The notes: generated by a model not told the origin, from the sequence alone. A stretch of DNA of 29,250 bases from RGIG9151 sp963635575 (GCA_963635575.1 CAVHFU010000015.1:1-29250), one strand, 5' to 3'. Shown: positions 7,138 through 15,705, counted from the stretch's first letter. A program made the numbers and translations.

Positions 7138-7833
7138 TCATATATGATGTTTCTTCTCATATACTTTATTAACCGATGTCTTGCCAACAATCGCTAATTT
7201 AGTCAACAATTCACTTACTTCTTGTGGTGTGTAGAATTCTCCACCTGATTTTCCGGCATTAGATGCATACATTGACATTAAAAATTCATAAGCATCTCCA
7301 AATGCATCTATTGAATTATCCTTGTAATTTTCAAGTGGAATACTTGCAATACCATTTAATATTTTTACTAATTTATCATTTCTTTTTGCAACAGTCGCAC
7401 CTAATTTATTACTATTAACATCTAAATCAGTAAACAGCCCAGCAAAATCATCTTCACTTTCAGCTCCTTTAGCTGAATTTTCTATATTATTAAAAATTTT
7501 CTCCAATGTTTCATTTAAATTCTCATCACTTTTAGCTCTTTTACATACATTGCAAAACAGCTCAGAAGGCAAGATAAAGAAACCCTTTTCCTTAACAAGA
7601 TTGTCTTTTTCTCCAATTGCCAATTCATCACTTATTTTAGCATAATCGAAATCTGTATCTCCTGCTTTTCTTTCCCCTTCATTTATGTAATTAGTTATGT
7701 TCTCAGATATGTATCTGTAAAACATTATACCTAAAATATATTGTTTGAAATCCCAGCCATCTACTGAACCGCGCAAGTCATCTGCAATAGACCATATTGC
7801 CTTATGTAATTCTTCTCTTTCGTTATTATTCAT
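7138..7833 (-). pseudogene. hsdM: Truncated type I restriction-modification methyltransferase subunit HsdM
   Basis: The 231-residue frame matches the N-terminal helical domain of HsdM (IWSIADDLRGSVDGWDFKQY, ILGIMFYRYISENI) and runs into the start of the methyltransferase domain (GKSGGEFYTPQEVSELL). It stops just where motif I (DPACGSG) should follow, after VNKVY, with an aberrant tail EKKHHI. The catalytic NPPY motif is also gone; a full HsdM has about 500 or more residues. The product cannot methylate DNA. Its start has AGAGGGG nearby. A 15-codon frame at about 7093-7140 (MSMVAEDKVEYSVDE) overlaps the stop and may be what lies past the deletion. No hsdS or hsdR is nearby. It could still make a stable N-terminal fragment, but I read it as a deletion remnant. 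Confidence 0.88.
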
Positions 7834-7965
7834 AATTATTTTCCCCTCTTTATTTTTCTTTAGTACTTTTATCCCAAAATTTAATCGGCAATTTCCAAAA
7901 AAACTTAATATCTACAATAAGCTACAGTTCGCTTTTGTTCATATTTTCAGATAGCATTTTTCACG

Positions 7966-7999
7966 CATAAAAAATACACCTAACTTAATTAGATGTATT
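7966..7999 (-). terminator. Terminator of the coiled-coil gene
   Basis: Minus-strand hairpin AATACATCTAA/TTAGGTGTATT (G-U pair allowed) with a run of T immediately after, about 45 bases beyond the stop at 8043. Confidence 0.75.
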
Positions 8000-8042
8000 A
8001 ATATCTTTTAATTTCTGTTTTTGAGTATTCAAGTTTCCTATC

Positions 8043-8990
8043 CTAATCATCTTCATTTGTTGTATTTATGATTTTAACTTTTCCTGATGTCTCAACTGTC
8101 TTTGTTGCAAGATTCTTTATTTCCATATAAGCATTATCTAGTTTTTCTTGCAATACTTGATTTAATTGATTTGATTTTTCCAATTCTTTGGTAATAGCTT
8201 CAATTTTGTCATTAAGTCTATCCGCTGTATTTGCATAGTCCTTTTCCGCTAATGCCGTTTTATATTCATATTCCCTATTCAACTCTTTAGTTACTTCCTG
8301 CCTTGCACGAGTATACTCTTTTTGTAACAAATCTGAAATACTATTTACCTTTTCTTCAAGCTCCTTTATATAATCTGCCTTATTTGTCGCTTCTTCCAAG
8401 AGATTTTTAACCTCTGTCTCCATTTTAGCTAAATTCTCTTCCCTTTCACTTTTTTCGTCTTCCCATTTATCATTTTCTATTGCCCTATCTCTTTTTAATT
8501 TATAGGTATACTCTTCATTTTCTCTATCTCGCTCCATTTTTAGTTGCTTTGCCTTATCCGTATATTCTTGTTGTAACTCTTCATTTTTACGTTTAAAGTT
8601 TTCCTCTAATTGTTTTAATTCATTAGTTATTTCCTCTGTTTTTACCTTTTTCTCATTTTCAATCTTTGAAATACTCTCTTTTCCAGCATTAATTACTAAT
8701 ACAATATTTTGCAATTCTTTCTCTATGCCGTATAAATTTTTTAATTTTTCTTCTTCCGCATTTATAGCAATTTCCAAATCATTAAATTTATTAGTAAATT
8801 CACTCGAAAAAATATTTTGTTCAACATTAGCCTTAGAAGATTTTACCGCCTTTTCTATAGTTTCTTCATTAGATTCTTTAATGGGGTCAAACTTTGTGGA
8901 CATTACATTTTTTTCTCTTTCTAGTGCCTCGTTTAATGCTTCTAAAATTTCTGCTTTTGTGTTTTTTAGTGTTATTTCTTCATTTTTCAT
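8043..8990 (-). CDS. Coiled-coil protein of unknown function
   Basis: A 315-residue, highly charged protein rich in Glu and Lys. After a short head (LKNTKAEILEALNEALEREK), residues about 85-295 are almost continuous heptad-like coiled coil (for example EITNELKQLEENFKRKNEEL). The tail is KVKIINTTNEDD. There is no signal peptide, membrane segment, nucleotide-binding motif or Cys, so it is probably a cytoplasmic rod-like or scaffolding protein. The start has a strong AGGAGGG site. A possible promoter (TTGCAA, 17 bases, TAATAT with upstream TG) lies between about 9020 and 9055. It is transcribed alone between its own promoter and terminator, at the edge of the broken restriction locus. I do not recognise a family; coiled coils give false similarities to myosin-like proteins. 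Confidence 0.75.
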   Translation of the reverse strand: MKNEEITLKNTKAEILEALNEALEREKNVMSTKFDPIKESNEETIEKAVKSSKANVEQNIFSSEFTNKFNDLEIAINAEEEKLKNLYGIEKELQNIVLVINAGKESISKIENEKKVKTEEITNELKQLEENFKRKNEELQQEYTDKAKQLKMERDRENEEYTYKLKRDRAIENDKWEDEKSEREENLAKMETEVKNLLEEATNKADYIKELEEKVNSISDLLQKEYTRARQEVTKELNREYEYKTALAEKDYANTADRLNDKIEAITKELEKSNQLNQVLQEKLDNAYMEIKNLATKTVETSGKVKIINTTNEDD

Positions 8991-9170
8991 GCTAAAGTCC
9001 CTCCTATCATTTCAACTACGTTTTCATATTATCATATACCAAAAGTTATTGCAATATACAGTCTACATTTTACGTAGCAAACTGTTTCAATCCGGTCCTC
9101 CCAATTAATTTTATCATAGAACAACTCTGTTAAAGCACACAAAAAGTTAGTTTAGCATAACTTAATTATA

Positions 9171-9205
9171 CCAAAAAATGCGTGAATTTTCTTCACGCAT
9201 TTTTG
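9171..9205 (-). terminator. Terminator of the cotJ operon
   Basis: Perfect 11-bp stem AAATGCGTGAA/TTCACGCATTT (9176-9186 and 9192-9202) with T-rich tail on the minus strand, about 30 bases after cotJC. Confidence 0.9.
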
Positions 9206-9236
9206 TTTGGGACTTTTTTACAGCCCACTCTTTTCT

Positions 9237-9833
9237 TTACTTATCGAAAGCCGGATTTGTTGCATAGAAGTTCTTTGAATCCAACTTATCAATTACTCTT
9301 CTTAAGCTCTCGCCAAATCTCTGATAATGCACAATTTCTCTCTCTCTTAAGAATTTAATTGCGTCTCTTACATCAGGGTCATCAGCAAGTCGCAATATGT
9401 TGTCATATGTCACTCTGGTTTTTTGCTCTGCAGCCAAATCTTCATTTAAATCTGCAATTGGGTCACCGGTCGACTGTATTGTTGCCGCTGAGAATGGTAC
9501 TCCGCTTGCATCTACCGGATAAATTCCAGTTGTATGGTCTACAAAATATGAACTAAATCCACTTTGTTTTATTTGCTCAGGTGTTAAATTTCTTGTTAAT
9601 TGATGAACTATCGCACTTATCATTTCCATGTGTCCAAGTTCCTCTGTACCTATATCCGTTAATATGCCTTTAACCTCTTTAACCGGCATTGCATACCTTT
9701 GAGAAAGATACCTAAGTGAAGCACCTAATTCGCCATCGGGGCCGCCGAGTTGCGTTATAATTATCTTTGCCATAGAAGGATCTGGTCTGGCAATTTTTAC
9801 AGGGTACTGCAATTTTTTACTATAATCCCACAT
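9237..9833 (-). CDS. cotJC: Spore coat protein CotJC, manganese-catalase-like
   Basis: The 198-residue protein aligns in layout with CotJC: it opens MWDYSKKLQYPVKI, has the ferritin-like Mn-catalase helices with GGPDGELGASLRYLSQRY, then TDIGTEELGHMEMI, and later DPIADLNEDLAAEQKTRVTY and REREIVHYQRFGESL. The Glu and His in these four helices (E..., EExxH, E, ExxxH) are the di-manganese ligands of the family. It is a coat-associated protein made in the mother cell during sporulation, and may protect spores from peroxide. It is the last gene of cotJABC and abuts cotJB by one shared base. Sporulation control (SigE) is established in Bacillus; I could not pin a SigE promoter here with confidence. 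Confidence 0.96.
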   Translation of the reverse strand: MWDYSKKLQYPVKIARPDPSMAKIIITQLGGPDGELGASLRYLSQRYAMPVKEVKGILTDIGTEELGHMEMISAIVHQLTRNLTPEQIKQSGFSSYFVDHTTGIYPVDASGVPFSAATIQSTGDPIADLNEDLAAEQKTRVTYDNILRLADDPDVRDAIKFLREREIVHYQRFGESLRRVIDKLDSKNFYATNPAFDK

Positions 9834-10093
9834 TAGTTATTTGCCTCCATTTCCCAAGGCCACGGATTATCTATCCACGTCCATCCTTTATTTGTATCTA
9901 CTCTCTTTGCCATAAGTGCACCAAACTTCTCCTCATATTCACGAACTAAGCTGTCATAAATCTTTTGGTACTTTGCAAAACACTCTAACGCGCCCTTATC
10001 GGTCGGATGGGTGTCTAAAAATAAATTTATATCAACAAGTGCAAAATCTGCAGCTTGGATTTTCTTTAACATCATTTGTTTTTCATTTATCAT
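9833..10093 (-). CDS. cotJB: Spore coat protein CotJB
   Basis: An 86-residue CotJB-family protein: an N-terminal helix (MLKKIQAADFALVDINLFLD), the characteristic THPTDKGALECF, then YEEKFG and a Trp-rich C-terminus (GWTWIDNPWPWEMEANN). CotJB is a small coat component that acts with CotJA and CotJC in the inner coat. Its ATG overlaps the stop of cotJA (ATGA) and its stop overlaps the start of cotJC, so the three are translationally coupled. Confidence 0.95.
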   Translation of the reverse strand: MINEKQMMLKKIQAADFALVDINLFLDTHPTDKGALECFAKYQKIYDSLVREYEEKFGALMAKRVDTNKGWTWIDNPWPWEMEANN

Positions 10094-10254
10094 TTCCCAT
10101 CCCTCCTATCGCCTAAGAATGGTAAATCTAGTTCAGCAAACATAGTTCCTCTATCTAGTCCTACATCTGCTTCATAAATATCCTTCCATTTCTGCATAGG
10201 CACATATGCCATTGCTAAAGGAAGATTATCTAATTGCTCATTTCCGTTTATCAC
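10090..10254 (-). CDS. cotJA: Spore coat protein CotJA, GTG start
   Basis: A 54-residue product with a GTG start at 10254, preceded by GGAAGGGG. It reads LPLAMAYVPMQKWKDIYEAD, then GLDRGTMFAELDLPFLG, matching the CotJA core (AYVPxQ...W...Y....L.RGT.F..LD.PF.G). Small and easily missed by gene callers because of its length and GTG start. Its TGA overlaps the ATG of cotJB. It completes the cotJABC operon; CotJA is required for assembly of the complex with CotJC in the spore coat. Confidence 0.93.
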   Translation of the reverse strand: MINGNEQLDNLPLAMAYVPMQKWKDIYEADVGLDRGTMFAELDLPFLGDRRDGK

Positions 10255-10415
10255 AAAAAATCCCCTTCCATTTCATAGTTCTTTATGACTATATTATGTT
10301 AATAATCACAGTACATTCTATGAAACAAGAAAGGATTTTGTTAAATTTATAATTCTAAAATTTTTCTTCCGTCAATATTACAAAAAATATAATTTTTTCA
10401 ATTTTAAATAATTGG

Positions 10416-10444
10416 TTTACATTTTGCGGTTTTTAATGTATAAT
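10416..10444 (+). promoter_or_regulatory. Sigma-A promoter of the SDH-like gene
   Basis: TTTACA (10416-10421), a 17-base spacer and TATAAT (10439-10444) on the plus strand. The transcription start is predicted near 10451, about 68 bases before the ATG. Confidence 0.85.
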
Positions 10445-10466
10445 ACTTGCGTAAGCTAATCAACAC

Positions 10467-10491
10467 AAATCTGTCGAAAATCTGTCGACAG
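10467..10491 (+). promoter_or_regulatory. Tandem 11-mer and palindrome in the SDH-like leader, possible operator
   Basis: AAATCTGTCGA occurs twice in direct tandem (10467-10477 and 10478-10488). The second copy runs into a perfect 10-bp palindrome CTGTCGACAG (10482-10491). It lies about 15-40 bases after the predicted transcription start, a position suited to a repressor site. Confidence 0.5.
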
Positions 10492-10518
10492 AAGTTAAAC
10501 TCAAGAAAGGAATTCATT

Positions 10519-11406
10519 ATGAGTTACGAACAGAGCAAAGACCTTATTCTCCAGCTTGAAGAAACGACCAACACACAGGTTTTCTTCCTCGCTAGCAATT
10601 ACATTAGTGGCGACCTTGAATTAGTTCTTACCCGCTTAATTTCCGAAGTAAAAGGTGATAAGCGTCCTGTTACTTTAGTGCTCCTTACCCCAGGCGGTTA
10701 TGCTGACATTGGCATTTTCATTATTAAAGCCCTGAAAGCTCATGGTAAAAAAGTAACAGTAGCCTTGTACAGAGAATGTATGAGCACTGGTACAATTATG
10801 GCTCTTGCCGCTGACAAAATTCTCATGGGAAAATATGCTCATCTCGGTCCTATTGATACACAATTTAATCCCAGCAAATGCGAACGTGTATCTATGAATG
10901 TTATTGGCGATGTTTTAAACGCAGAAAAAAATATTCCTACAAATTTGGCACCTCTAACTGTCGGCGCATATAAGGAAATGGTTACCTATAACGAAAATGT
11001 TCTTTATCCAATTGTCTTAAAACATTGCAAAAATAACGAAGCTAGTGCGAAAAATCTTTTTGAATTCCTCACTAATCGTGGCCAGCACTCATATAGGATT
11101 TTCTATAATGAAGCTAAAAGCATTGGATTCAATGTAAAAAAGATGCCTCCTGATATAGAAGATGTTATCGAAAAACTCATCTTTTTAGCGGAAGATGAAA
11201 TGAATATCTTTAAGGGAAACGATGCGCTTTCATATTTCGATACTAATCAAAATAGCCCTACATTTCAAACTCCAGATATTGTCACTGAAATCTTTCAGAA
11301 TAGTAAAGCCTGTTGGGAATATAAACATGCATTTTTCGTAAAAAACATTGATAAAGAAATAGTTTCTTCTTGCATTCTCAAAGAATGGCAAAAGGCCGAT
11401 TTCTAA
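10519..11406 (+). CDS. Serine dehydrogenase proteinase (SDH_sah)-like protein, ClpP/crotonase fold
   Basis: A 295-residue soluble protein from the ATG at 10519, chosen because AAGAAAGG precedes it by about 8 bases. The N-terminal half matches the SDH_sah family: VTLVLLTPGGYADIGIFI, a strand-turn-helix (KKVTVALYRE), then CMSTGTIMALAADKILMG with the candidate nucleophile Ser in MSTGT, then HLGPIDTQF. This is the ClpP/SppA-type crotonase fold, in which a Ser-Lys or Ser-only site cuts peptides at or in membranes; no transmembrane helix is seen here. The C-terminal 120 residues have no motif I know. It is single-gene, with its own promoter, operator-like repeats and a terminator shared with the convergent EamA gene. 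Proteolytic activity is inferred from fold; a non-catalytic role is possible. Confidence 0.8.
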   Translation: MSYEQSKDLILQLEETTNTQVFFLASNYISGDLELVLTRLISEVKGDKRPVTLVLLTPGGYADIGIFIIKALKAHGKKVTVALYRECMSTGTIMALAADKILMGKYAHLGPIDTQFNPSKCERVSMNVIGDVLNAEKNIPTNLAPLTVGAYKEMVTYNENVLYPIVLKHCKNNEASAKNLFEFLTNRGQHSYRIFYNEAKSIGFNVKKMPPDIEDVIEKLIFLAEDEMNIFKGNDALSYFDTNQNSPTFQTPDIVTEIFQNSKACWEYKHAFFVKNIDKEIVSSCILKEWQKADF

Positions 11407-11410
11407 AACT

Positions 11411-11446
11411 AAAAAGGTGGACAACAAAATGTCCACCTCTTTTTTT
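11411..11446. terminator. Bidirectional terminator between convergent SDH-like and EamA genes
   Basis: Perfect stem AGGTGGAC/GTCCACCT (11415-11422 and 11431-11438), with seven T on the right and a run of A on the left, so it can stop both converging transcripts. The right T tract runs into the stop codon of the EamA gene. Confidence 0.9.
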
Positions 11447-12374
11447 ATCCAACTAGTCCTTCCGCAACTCCAAGCAGTGCAATTCCAAGTATAACTAAAA
11501 CTATTACAGAATATTGTTTTTTATTTAGTTTCTCTTTTAAAAACATCCTTGATAATGCAATTGAAATAACACTATATGAAGCTACCATAGGAGCAGTAAT
11601 AACTGCCATTCCACTCATTGCGTATACATATGTAAATTGACCTATTGTTTCGAAAATAGCTGCCAGTCCTCTACTTCCCTGCTCTTTTAACACAATTTTT
11701 TCTTTCTTAATAAATTTCAAAAATACTAAAATTATTATTGCACAAATTAAAAATGTTAATTCATACGAAGTGTTTGCCACATTTTCAAATGTAGCCTCAG
11801 TAACGTTTCTTAGTGGTGTAGTTAAAAAATCGTCCAAGTAGTACGCATCAAAGAATGTTCCCATCGCATCAATTATGCAATAAAGTACAGGCATAAAGAA
11901 AGCGACTAGTCCTATTTTATATTTCTTGTTGTTAAGCTGTTCATATTCATCTTGTTTGGATTTCTCGAAAACTCCAAGTAAGAATACCCCAACGCATATA
12001 AGAATTACAGCAACAGCAGACATTGTGTCTAATGTTTGGTGTAAAAATATCAAACATAATAAACAAGTAAGCGCACCAGATGAATTTTGGATAGGTGATG
12101 AAACAGAAAGTTCAAGATATCTAAGCCCAAAGTATCCAATCGTCATAGACAAAATATACATCATTGAAACCGGCAAATAAACTAAAATATTTGTAAAGTC
12201 ATAATTCATATCTGTGAATATTAGCATAAAAATTGCGTGAATTCCCATAACAAATCCAACCATCATGCTTGTTTTCAAATGACTGTACTTATCTTTCTCG
12301 TCTGCGCCTTTTTTATAAAACAAGTCAGCAGTTCCCCAAGCTAAAGTAGTAATTAATGCAAAAATAAACCACAT
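11445..12374 (-). CDS. EamA/DMT-family membrane transporter
   Basis: A 309-residue integral membrane protein with about ten hydrophobic segments and the twofold EamA repeat of the drug/metabolite transporter superfamily. It opens MWFIFALITTLAWGTADLFY, typical of EamA domains, and the second half ends with the repeat's characteristic SYSVISIALSRMFLKEKLN followed by a final helix (VIVLVILGIALLG). The ATG at 12374 is chosen because TTAGGAGGAAG lies directly upstream; an ATG 57 bases earlier gives an unlikely basic extension. The substrate cannot be told from the sequence. An extended -10 (TG-T-TAAAAT) lies just upstream, next to the terminator of the surface-protein gene. Confidence 0.9.
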   Translation of the reverse strand: MWFIFALITTLAWGTADLFYKKGADEKDKYSHLKTSMMVGFVMGIHAIFMLIFTDMNYDFTNILVYLPVSMMYILSMTIGYFGLRYLELSVSSPIQNSSGALTCLLCLIFLHQTLDTMSAVAVILICVGVFLLGVFEKSKQDEYEQLNNKKYKIGLVAFFMPVLYCIIDAMGTFFDAYYLDDFLTTPLRNVTEATFENVANTSYELTFLICAIIILVFLKFIKKEKIVLKEQGSRGLAAIFETIGQFTYVYAMSGMAVITAPMVASYSVISIALSRMFLKEKLNKKQYSVIVLVILGIALLGVAEGLVG

Positions 12375-12421
12375 ACATCTTCCTCCTAAATATTTTTTTA
12401 TAATTTTAACATATTTTCTAC

Positions 12422-12456
12422 TAAAAAACAAAGGTATGAATTAAAATCCATACCTC
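12422..12456 (-). terminator. Terminator of the SLH surface-protein gene
   Basis: Minus-strand stem AGGTATGGA/TTCATACCT (12432-12440 and 12447-12455) followed by TTGTTTTTT, about 50 bases beyond the stop. Confidence 0.85.
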
Positions 12457-12503
12457 TGCTCCATGTGAACTCTTGAACTATAGCGTTCATTATTCATTTT
12501 AGA

Positions 12504-15500
12504 TTATAGCATTTCTTCATTTCCATCAATAGTCCTTACATATCTATGGTTGTTCGTTGCTTCCATAATGTGACCATATGCCCAGTGGCTAGATGTTAAA
12601 TCTGTAAATTGTAAAATGTAGCTGTTTCCACCGTAATTATAATTTGTGTTGTAATTATATGAATAATTATAACCTCTTGTATATAATTCGCCTCTGAATA
12701 AATAGTTATTAATTATAGTAACTGCTTCTGCTCTTGTAATATTCTTTTCTGGTTTAGATGTTCCATCAGCATAACCATCCATAATTCCAAGTCTTAATAG
12801 TTGTTCCATAGCACATCTTGCATCGCTATAAGCTACGTCTGAAGAATATACGAATACTGGTTCTAAGTCTTCTACTCCTAAGATCGCTGCTATTGCATAT
12901 GCTAAGTCAGCTCTTGTTGCATATTGTTCTGCTCCGAAGTAGTTATAACCTAATCCGTTCATGTATCCTCTTTCAACACAAGCTTGAATCTTATCTGCTG
13001 CCCAATGTCCTTGTACATCTGTGAATTGGCCTCTATATGTTGAAGAAATTCCTTCGATATTTGCAACCATTGTAGCAAGTTCTGCTCTTGTGATGTTTCC
13101 GTTTGGTCTAAATGCACCACTTGGGTAACCTACACAGTATGCTGAGTGAGAACCACTACCAGATGCGTCTTCACAGTAGATTAAGTTTCTTACTGTTGAT
13201 GTATCTTTTAATGAAGAACCTGCATAAATCTTAGCTGGTACAGTAATTATCTTTTCGTTGTATCTTTCACTTGTATATTGTGCTGTGAACGACACTCTAC
13301 CATATTCGCCTTTACTTAATGTCCCTAAGTTCCAAACCACCTTGTTTGAAGCCACCTTACCACTATCGCTTGCTTTAATTCCTTCTAAGTATGTAGGTAA
13401 ATCAACTACGATTTTTGCATTACTTACTTTTGAAGAAGAGCCATTATAGTAATCAACATAGTATAAGATTTCTTCTTCTGGTTCAAACTTAATCTTGTCA
13501 TCGCCATTTCTTATTTCAACTCTTAAATCTTTAACTCTCTTATTAATATCACCAATAACATCTGGGTTACCAGGATATCCGTTTTCTTCTATTGTATATG
13601 TAAATCTTTCATAGCTACATCTGTTACCTTTTTCATCAGTTGCTCTTACATATAAGTAGTGTTTTCCTTCATCTGATGGAACTTTTACTGTAAATTCATC
13701 GCTGTATTTCTTTGTAACATCATCGTCATCGTCCCAATAATATTCAACGTAATCTATTCCGTCATCATCTTCAGCAGTGATTGTAATTCTATCGCCATAT
13801 TCTAATGTACCTTTACTTGGGTCTGCGTCTACTGTTGGAATATCTCCTGAATCGTCGTCGTCTTTTACATAGTATGTGTATATTCCTTCTGTGCTGTTAC
13901 CTGCAGCATCTGTTACAGTAATGTACATATAATATGTTCCTGCTGTTGAAGAAATTGCTGGTAATTCAATTACTTTATATGTGCCTGAAATTGATTCAGT
14001 TGTTGCTGTCTTACCTTTCCAGTTGTATTTTACTGTTGCTAACTCAGAATCATCTCTTAATGTGGCTTTTATTACTTTTCCGCCAACTACTGTTGATTTA
14101 TCGCCTGGAGTCATAGTTATTGTAGGCATTTCGTCATCAATTACATTATATGTAAAGTCTTTTTCTGTTCTGTTTCCTGCCCTGTCAATTGCAATTACAT
14201 GTAATACATGTTTTCCTGCTGCTGCCGGTGCCTCAATGCTCATTACATATGTTTTTCCTGCAATAGTTTTAGTTGTTGTCACACCATCGTCCCAACTATA
14301 TCTTAACGTCATTAAGTCTTTATCGTCATTTGCTGTTATTGTAATGTCTGCTGTAGGTTTAATGTTTCCTGAACTTGGGTTAGCCTTTACTGTTGGTGCT
14401 TGATTATCAACATCCTCATTATCTCTTACATAGTAGATAAATGTTTCTGTTGTTTCTGCTCCATTTGCATTCTTTGCTGTAATTACTACTGTGTATTTTT
14501 GAACCAAGTTAAAGTTTGTTAAGTTGATTTTCCATTCGTGATTTGCAGCATTTGTTACCTTTTGATAAATTCCGTTACACTCATAAGATGCTTCTACTAT
14601 CTTGCTTCCGCTATCTTTTATTGTAAATGTTACTGTTGTTAATAAATCGATTATACTTCCACTTGCATAGTTCGCTGTAATGACTGGTTTTGTTGCCGGA
14701 GTTTCTACCTTTATTTCTATTGTATATTTAAAGTTTGTTTTATTTCCTGCAGCATCCATTGCTATAACTCTTAAAACATGTGTTTTAGTTGTATCTGGTA
14801 TACTTAGTTTAAATGTATAACTTTTTCCACTTACATTTGCTAAAGTTTTATAATCTGTTGTACTATCCCAACTATATTTTATACTTTGTAATTCTTTATT
14901 ATCTTTTACTATTACTGAAACCATCGTATCATTAACTAAAGATGCTTCTACTGCCGGCACTTCAGTATCCGTTTCCTCAGATGCTTTTACATAGTAAATA
15001 AATGTTTCTGTTGTTTCTGCTCCATTTGCATTCTTTGCTGTAACTGTTAAAGTGTATGTTTTTTCTAAGTTAAAAGCTTTTACATTTAATTTCACTTCAT
15101 TAGTTGAAGGAGTTAATGTTTCTTGTGTAATTCCGTTTATATCATATGATACACTTACAATTTTGCTTTCACTATCTTTTATTGTTACGCTTACAGTTGA
15201 ACCTAATTCAATTGTACTTCTACTTACAGGATTTGCTGCAATTTCAGGAACTGTTGTATCTTCATCAGCTAAAATATAATATGTATATTCGTCACTTGTA
15301 AGTAATCCATCACCATTTTGAGCTTTTACGCAAAATTTATATTCTCCTGGTTTTGTTGGTGCTTTAGGCGTCATAGCTTTATATGGATTTCTAAGAGATT
15401 CAAGCATATTTGGTATTTTCTTTGTACCATCCGCTAAAGTACGACTCACATCATTGTTAGCCCAATAATATTCTGCACTTTTTATATAGCTTTCATCATC

Positions 15501-15665
15501 CCTTATTTCAAATGAAAAGCTTGAACCAGCTTCAATTGTACTGCCTGATGCCTTACTCACAGAAATTGAAGGGGCTGTTGTATCTGTTGCTGCAATTGCA
15601 CTGCCTGTAACAAATACTGTTGCTACTAACATTATTAAAACTACTTTACTAATAAATGTTCTCAT
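12504..15665 (-). CDS. Secreted surface protein with seven Ig-like modules, a DUF11-like domain and SLH domains
   Basis: A 1053-residue exported protein. Residues 1-25 are a signal peptide (VVLIMLVATVFVTGSAIA, cut before AT). Seven Ig/cadherin-like modules of about 90-100 residues follow, each starting near (D)xxxPxIxxxP and carrying a V-x-Y-x-W/N core. A DUF11-like domain near residues 700-830 (ILYYVDYYNGSSSKVSNAKI, VVWNLGTLSKGEYG) precedes three SLH segments: GAFRPNGNITRAELATM, FTDVQGHWAADKIQACVERG with TRADLAYAI, and YSDARCAMEQLLRLGIMDGY with ITRAEAVTI. SLH domains anchor proteins to pyruvylated wall polymer, so this is probably an S-layer-associated protein or stalk-like adhesin. The C-terminus has a Tyr/Asn-rich linker (NYSYNYNTNYNYGG) and another FTDLTSSHWAYG unit. 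It has its own promoter, AGGAGGTAG site and terminator. A 187-residue two-module duplication is described in the findings. Confidence 0.93.
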   Translation of the reverse strand: MRTFISKVVLIMLVATVFVTGSAIAATDTTAPSISVSKASGSTIEAGSSFSFEIRDDESYIKSAEYYWANNDVSRTLADGTKKIPNMLESLRNPYKAMTPKAPTKPGEYKFCVKAQNGDGLLTSDEYTYYILADEDTTVPEIAANPVSRSTIELGSTVSVTIKDSESKIVSVSYDINGITQETLTPSTNEVKLNVKAFNLEKTYTLTVTAKNANGAETTETFIYYVKASEETDTEVPAVEASLVNDTMVSVIVKDNKELQSIKYSWDSTTDYKTLANVSGKSYTFKLSIPDTTKTHVLRVIAMDAAGNKTNFKYTIEIKVETPATKPVITANYASGSIIDLLTTVTFTIKDSGSKIVEASYECNGIYQKVTNAANHEWKINLTNFNLVQKYTVVITAKNANGAETTETFIYYVRDNEDVDNQAPTVKANPSSGNIKPTADITITANDDKDLMTLRYSWDDGVTTTKTIAGKTYVMSIEAPAAAGKHVLHVIAIDRAGNRTEKDFTYNVIDDEMPTITMTPGDKSTVVGGKVIKATLRDDSELATVKYNWKGKTATTESISGTYKVIELPAISSTAGTYYMYITVTDAAGNSTEGIYTYYVKDDDDSGDIPTVDADPSKGTLEYGDRITITAEDDDGIDYVEYYWDDDDDVTKKYSDEFTVKVPSDEGKHYLYVRATDEKGNRCSYERFTYTIEENGYPGNPDVIGDINKRVKDLRVEIRNGDDKIKFEPEEEILYYVDYYNGSSSKVSNAKIVVDLPTYLEGIKASDSGKVASNKVVWNLGTLSKGEYGRVSFTAQYTSERYNEKIITVPAKIYAGSSLKDTSTVRNLIYCEDASGSGSHSAYCVGYPSGAFRPNGNITRAELATMVANIEGISSTYRGQFTDVQGHWAADKIQACVERGYMNGLGYNYFGAEQYATRADLAYAIAAILGVEDLEPVFVYSSDVAYSDARCAMEQLLRLGIMDGYADGTSKPEKNITRAEAVTIINNYLFRGELYTRGYNYSYNYNTNYNYGGNSYILQFTDLTSSHWAYGHIMEATNNHRYVRTIDGNEEML
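14427..15043 (-). repeat. Intragenic direct repeats marking a two-module duplication in the SLH protein
   Basis: A stretch of about 56 bases at 14427-14482 recurs nearly unchanged at 14988-15043, 561 bases (187 codons) apart. Both encode TAKNANGAETTETFIYYV. The surrounding modules alternate an N-G-I-x-Q type with a YSWD type, fitting duplication of a two-module unit. Confidence 0.85.
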
Positions 15666-15705
15666 TTTTCTACCTCCTAAATAGAATTCACATAATTACT
15701 TTATT

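Noticed and set aside
9084..9093. GTTTCAATCC, resembling the end of some CRISPR repeats
   Set aside because: It occurs once with no regularly spaced copies and no cas genes nearby.
9058..9095. Imperfect hairpin ACAGT...ACTGT upstream of the coiled-coil gene
   Set aside because: Short broken stem without T tail or matching operator features; too weak to call.
10255..10320. Possible SigE promoter of cotJABC (CATAATATAG/CATAAAG strings)
   Set aside because: SigE control is expected from Bacillus, but no pair of elements with correct spacing matched well enough to report a site.
13981..14403. Plus-strand 140-codon open frame inside the SLH gene
   Set aside because: It lies antisense to a well-supported coding region, has no ribosome-binding site, and its hydrophobic composition comes from reading beta-strand codons backwards.
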